Assembly: GCA_023261465.1 (NCBI GenBank)
Contig: JAHFOW010000025.1
Span: forward strand, 1-22,344
DNA: 22,344 nucleotides
From: Planctomycetota bacterium
GTDB lineage: Bacteria; Planctomycetota; Brocadiia; Brocadiales; Brocadiaceae
Reading direction: 5' to 3'
This document shows, piece by piece, positions 20,550 through 22,344 of this stretch. Made by a program: the position numbers and the translations under genes. Under the pieces are notes generated by a model, which did no database searches, was not told where the DNA came from, and worked only from the letters and a program-made list of their open reading frames with translations. How positions within the stretch are numbered: the first letter of the stretch is position 1; each line of letters opens with the position of its first letter.

Positions 20550-22250
20550 CTATTTTTTGCCTTTATTTTTACCCGAAGCCTTTGTCTTTGGTGCGGTCTT
20601 TGATTTTGACGCAGATTTAGGTTTTGCCTTTACAGTTGTTTTGGCCTTTGTGGTATTTTCTTTTCCCATGAGTATCTGTTCCGCTGCTTCACTGTCGATA
20701 TCCATGATATATTTGATACCGGTTACCTCTGCGGCTTCACGGGTCAGGGTTGTTATATCATCTCTTGTCAAATGTTCCAATGCGAACTTCCTTGAGCCGC
20801 ACATAAGCTGGCGGAGACCTTGTGAGAGACGTTGATAATATGAATAAACTCCCAGCGCGCCGGGAGGAACTTCCTTGCCGTTAGTGCCAAACAACCTCTT
20901 TGCCTTGGAGGCCAGAACAAAGACCTCTTCCATGGTTTTTCCATAAGATTCAATAAAGGACATTACGCCTTTGTCCGGGCTGCTGCTCCTGATCTGTTCT
21001 CCCAGGATTTTTCCCACGTGCGCTGCACAGAGCGGCGAGCGTGCCATGCCAACTGCTTTTACATAAGGAGCGCCAAGCGAAATTGCCTTAAAGATATCGT
21101 CTTCAAATGCAAAACCGCCAGCAAGTATAATGTCCGGGACATACTTTCCCTTTGTGGCTAGTTTATGGGCATAGTTATAGGTGAGGGCTGAAATATATAA
21201 GGTAGGCACGCCCCATTCATTCATCATGTGCCATGGGCTCATGCCCGTTCCGCCGCCAGCGCCATCAACAGTTAATACGTCTATACCGGCAATCGAGCTG
21301 TAGCGAATAGCCCGGGCGAGATCGGCAGGTCTGTATGCGCCGGTCTTCAGGAAGACATATTTAGCCCCGGCCTTTCTTAATTCTCTAACCCTCTTGACAA
21401 ATCCCTCTTCGGAGACCATGCCAACTCTGGAATGTCGTTCAAATTCTTTAAATGCCTTTCCAAAACCAGAAGCGGCTGCGTTGTCATATGGGTCAGGAAG
21501 TACAATATACCCACGGTCACGCAACATCTTTGCCCTGTCTAAGTTGTCGATCTTAACTTCACCACCGATGTCTTTTGCGCCCTGTCCCCATTTTAACTCT
21601 ACTGCCTGGACGCCTAACTTTGATACACCGTATTCTATGACCCCTAATCGGGAATCTTCAACATTTTCCTGTAAGATAATTGCTCCGTAACCATCCTTTT
21701 GCCACGCCTGATATGTTTTAACACGATACTCGATATCAGGGCAATGGGTTATTTTTCCATTTTCAATCTTCGAGTTGGGATCCATACCACCAACGTTTTC
21801 ACCAATGGTCAGCGCCGTTCCTGATATAGCGGAACCGATGGCAAGTCCATCCCAGTGGGTTTTTGCAACTTTCGTTGAACCTAATCCAGGTATGACGATC
21901 GGCAGTTTTAATTTAATGCCCTTATCTTTTCCCAACCTTGCTTCTACGTTTACATTCTCAAAAATAGCCTTGTCACTGTTGGCCTCAATTCCCACGGCGC
22001 CAACGCATGAGCCCATGATATTTAAGTGGGAAAAATCTACGGGATATTCCTTATCGGCGCCAGCAGTGATAGTGCCAAAAGGTTGTGGATACAGATTCTC
22101 GGACGCCCTGAACGCAGATTTGCCAATTTCGCAATATCCGGGACATTCATCCACGCAAACAGAACACATGCCGCTCGCGGGCGTTCTGTCGTTAGGTGTC
22201 CTATTTTTCGTACGTGTTGCAGCCGACGCATTTGGTTTTGAAAGTGACAT
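20550..22250 (-). CDS. FMN-binding glutamate synthase domain protein (GltB2-like)
   Basis: The ATG at 22250 is the start; AAAGGGG lies 7 nt upstream, and the frame's TTG at 22256 lies inside the spacer. The 566 residues open with a cysteine motif C29-x2-C32-x3-C36-x3-C40 (MCSVCVDECPGYCEIG). The FMN barrel of the glutamate synthase large subunit follows: KLPIVIPGLGSTKVAK, VELKWGQGAKDIGGEVK, VLTVDGAGGGTGMSP, IILAGGFAFEDDIFKAISLGA. The 3Fe-4S cysteine triad of full GltB is absent after the barrel; AVGMARSPLC keeps one cysteine. No glutaminase domain is present, so ammonia must come from a partner or the reaction differs, as in archaeal-type and MgsC-like relatives. The last 45 or so residues are a Lys/Ala/Ser/Thr-rich basic tail. 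Cytoplasmic; probably a single-gene unit. Confidence 0.85.
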   Translation of the reverse strand: MSLSKPNASAATRTKNRTPNDRTPASGMCSVCVDECPGYCEIGKSAFRASENLYPQPFGTITAGADKEYPVDFSHLNIMGSCVGAVGIEANSDKAIFENVNVEARLGKDKGIKLKLPIVIPGLGSTKVAKTHWDGLAIGSAISGTALTIGENVGGMDPNSKIENGKITHCPDIEYRVKTYQAWQKDGYGAIILQENVEDSRLGVIEYGVSKLGVQAVELKWGQGAKDIGGEVKIDNLDRAKMLRDRGYIVLPDPYDNAAASGFGKAFKEFERHSRVGMVSEEGFVKRVRELRKAGAKYVFLKTGAYRPADLARAIRYSSIAGIDVLTVDGAGGGTGMSPWHMMNEWGVPTLYISALTYNYAHKLATKGKYVPDIILAGGFAFEDDIFKAISLGAPYVKAVGMARSPLCAAHVGKILGEQIRSSSPDKGVMSFIESYGKTMEEVFVLASKAKRLFGTNGKEVPPGALGVYSYYQRLSQGLRQLMCGSRKFALEHLTRDDITTLTREAAEVTGIKYIMDIDSEAAEQILMGKENTTKAKTTVKAKPKSASKSKTAPKTKASGKNKGKK

Positions 22251-22344
22251 CTTCAAACCCCTTTCTGTTAATTAGGTTCCTTGATAAACTAAAAAATGGA
22301 ATTATTGAATCTCAAATTCCGAATTTATACACATTTTCAAATTT

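Noticed and set aside
21775..22275. 166-codon plus-strand frame
   Set aside because: Antisense to the well-supported FMN glutamate-synthase-like gene; no domain.

Overview
The window reads as a stretch of AT-rich Gram-negative chromosome, most likely from an anammox-type planctomycete (Candidatus Brocadiales). That placement is inference. It rests on a 14-haem lipoprotein cytochrome next to an outer-membrane barrel, a CX4CH haem-type motif, a PilM-PilN fusion with a secretin operon, frequent TTG and GTG starts, and several families of short dispersed inverted repeats. No rRNA, tRNA, CRISPR array, transposase or phage gene was seen.

Layout. 1-3065: three minus-strand genes (a small YHS/TRASH-like metal-binding protein, a formylglycine-generating-enzyme-like protein, a coiled-coil lipoprotein), two with clear intrinsic terminators, then a long non-coding stretch. 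3066-7692: a 141-bp MITE-like repeat, methylthioadenosine phosphorylase (mtnP), a CBS-pair protein, a convergent DUF364 protein whose last codons lie inside an inverted repeat, a YdcH-like protein, a flavin-binding PPOX-fold protein, a YkgJ-like cysteine-cluster protein and a SYLF-domain protein. 7693-8956: a cold-shock protein with a terminator-like leader hairpin, and two more repeat elements. 8957-12031: a tightly packed minus-strand trio of a Reeler-like secreted protein with one haem-type motif, a beta-barrel and a 14-haem lipoprotein, which looks like an outer-membrane electron conduit. 12264-12923: a secreted or membrane-anchored peptidoglycan amidase.

12931-19375 holds the strongest regulatory story. 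A minus-strand operon encodes a PilM-PilN fusion, a PilO-like protein, an unassigned inner-membrane protein, a TPR-containing secretin and a small membrane protein: the alignment subcomplex and outer-membrane channel of a type IV pilus or type II secretion-like machine. Its leader carries a recognisable cyclic-di-GMP-I (GEMM-I) riboswitch. A consensus-like promoter lies upstream of it and a strong intrinsic terminator lies just before pilM, so the operon is probably controlled by c-di-GMP through transcription attenuation.

19376-22344: miaA (tRNA dimethylallyltransferase), a palindromic repeat, and an FMN-dependent glutamate-synthase-domain protein with a cysteine motif at its N-terminus and a lysine/alanine-rich tail. 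The best candidates for new biology are the riboswitch-controlled PilMN-fusion operon, the porin/14-haem/Reeler trio, and the way short repeats shape gene ends and leaders.
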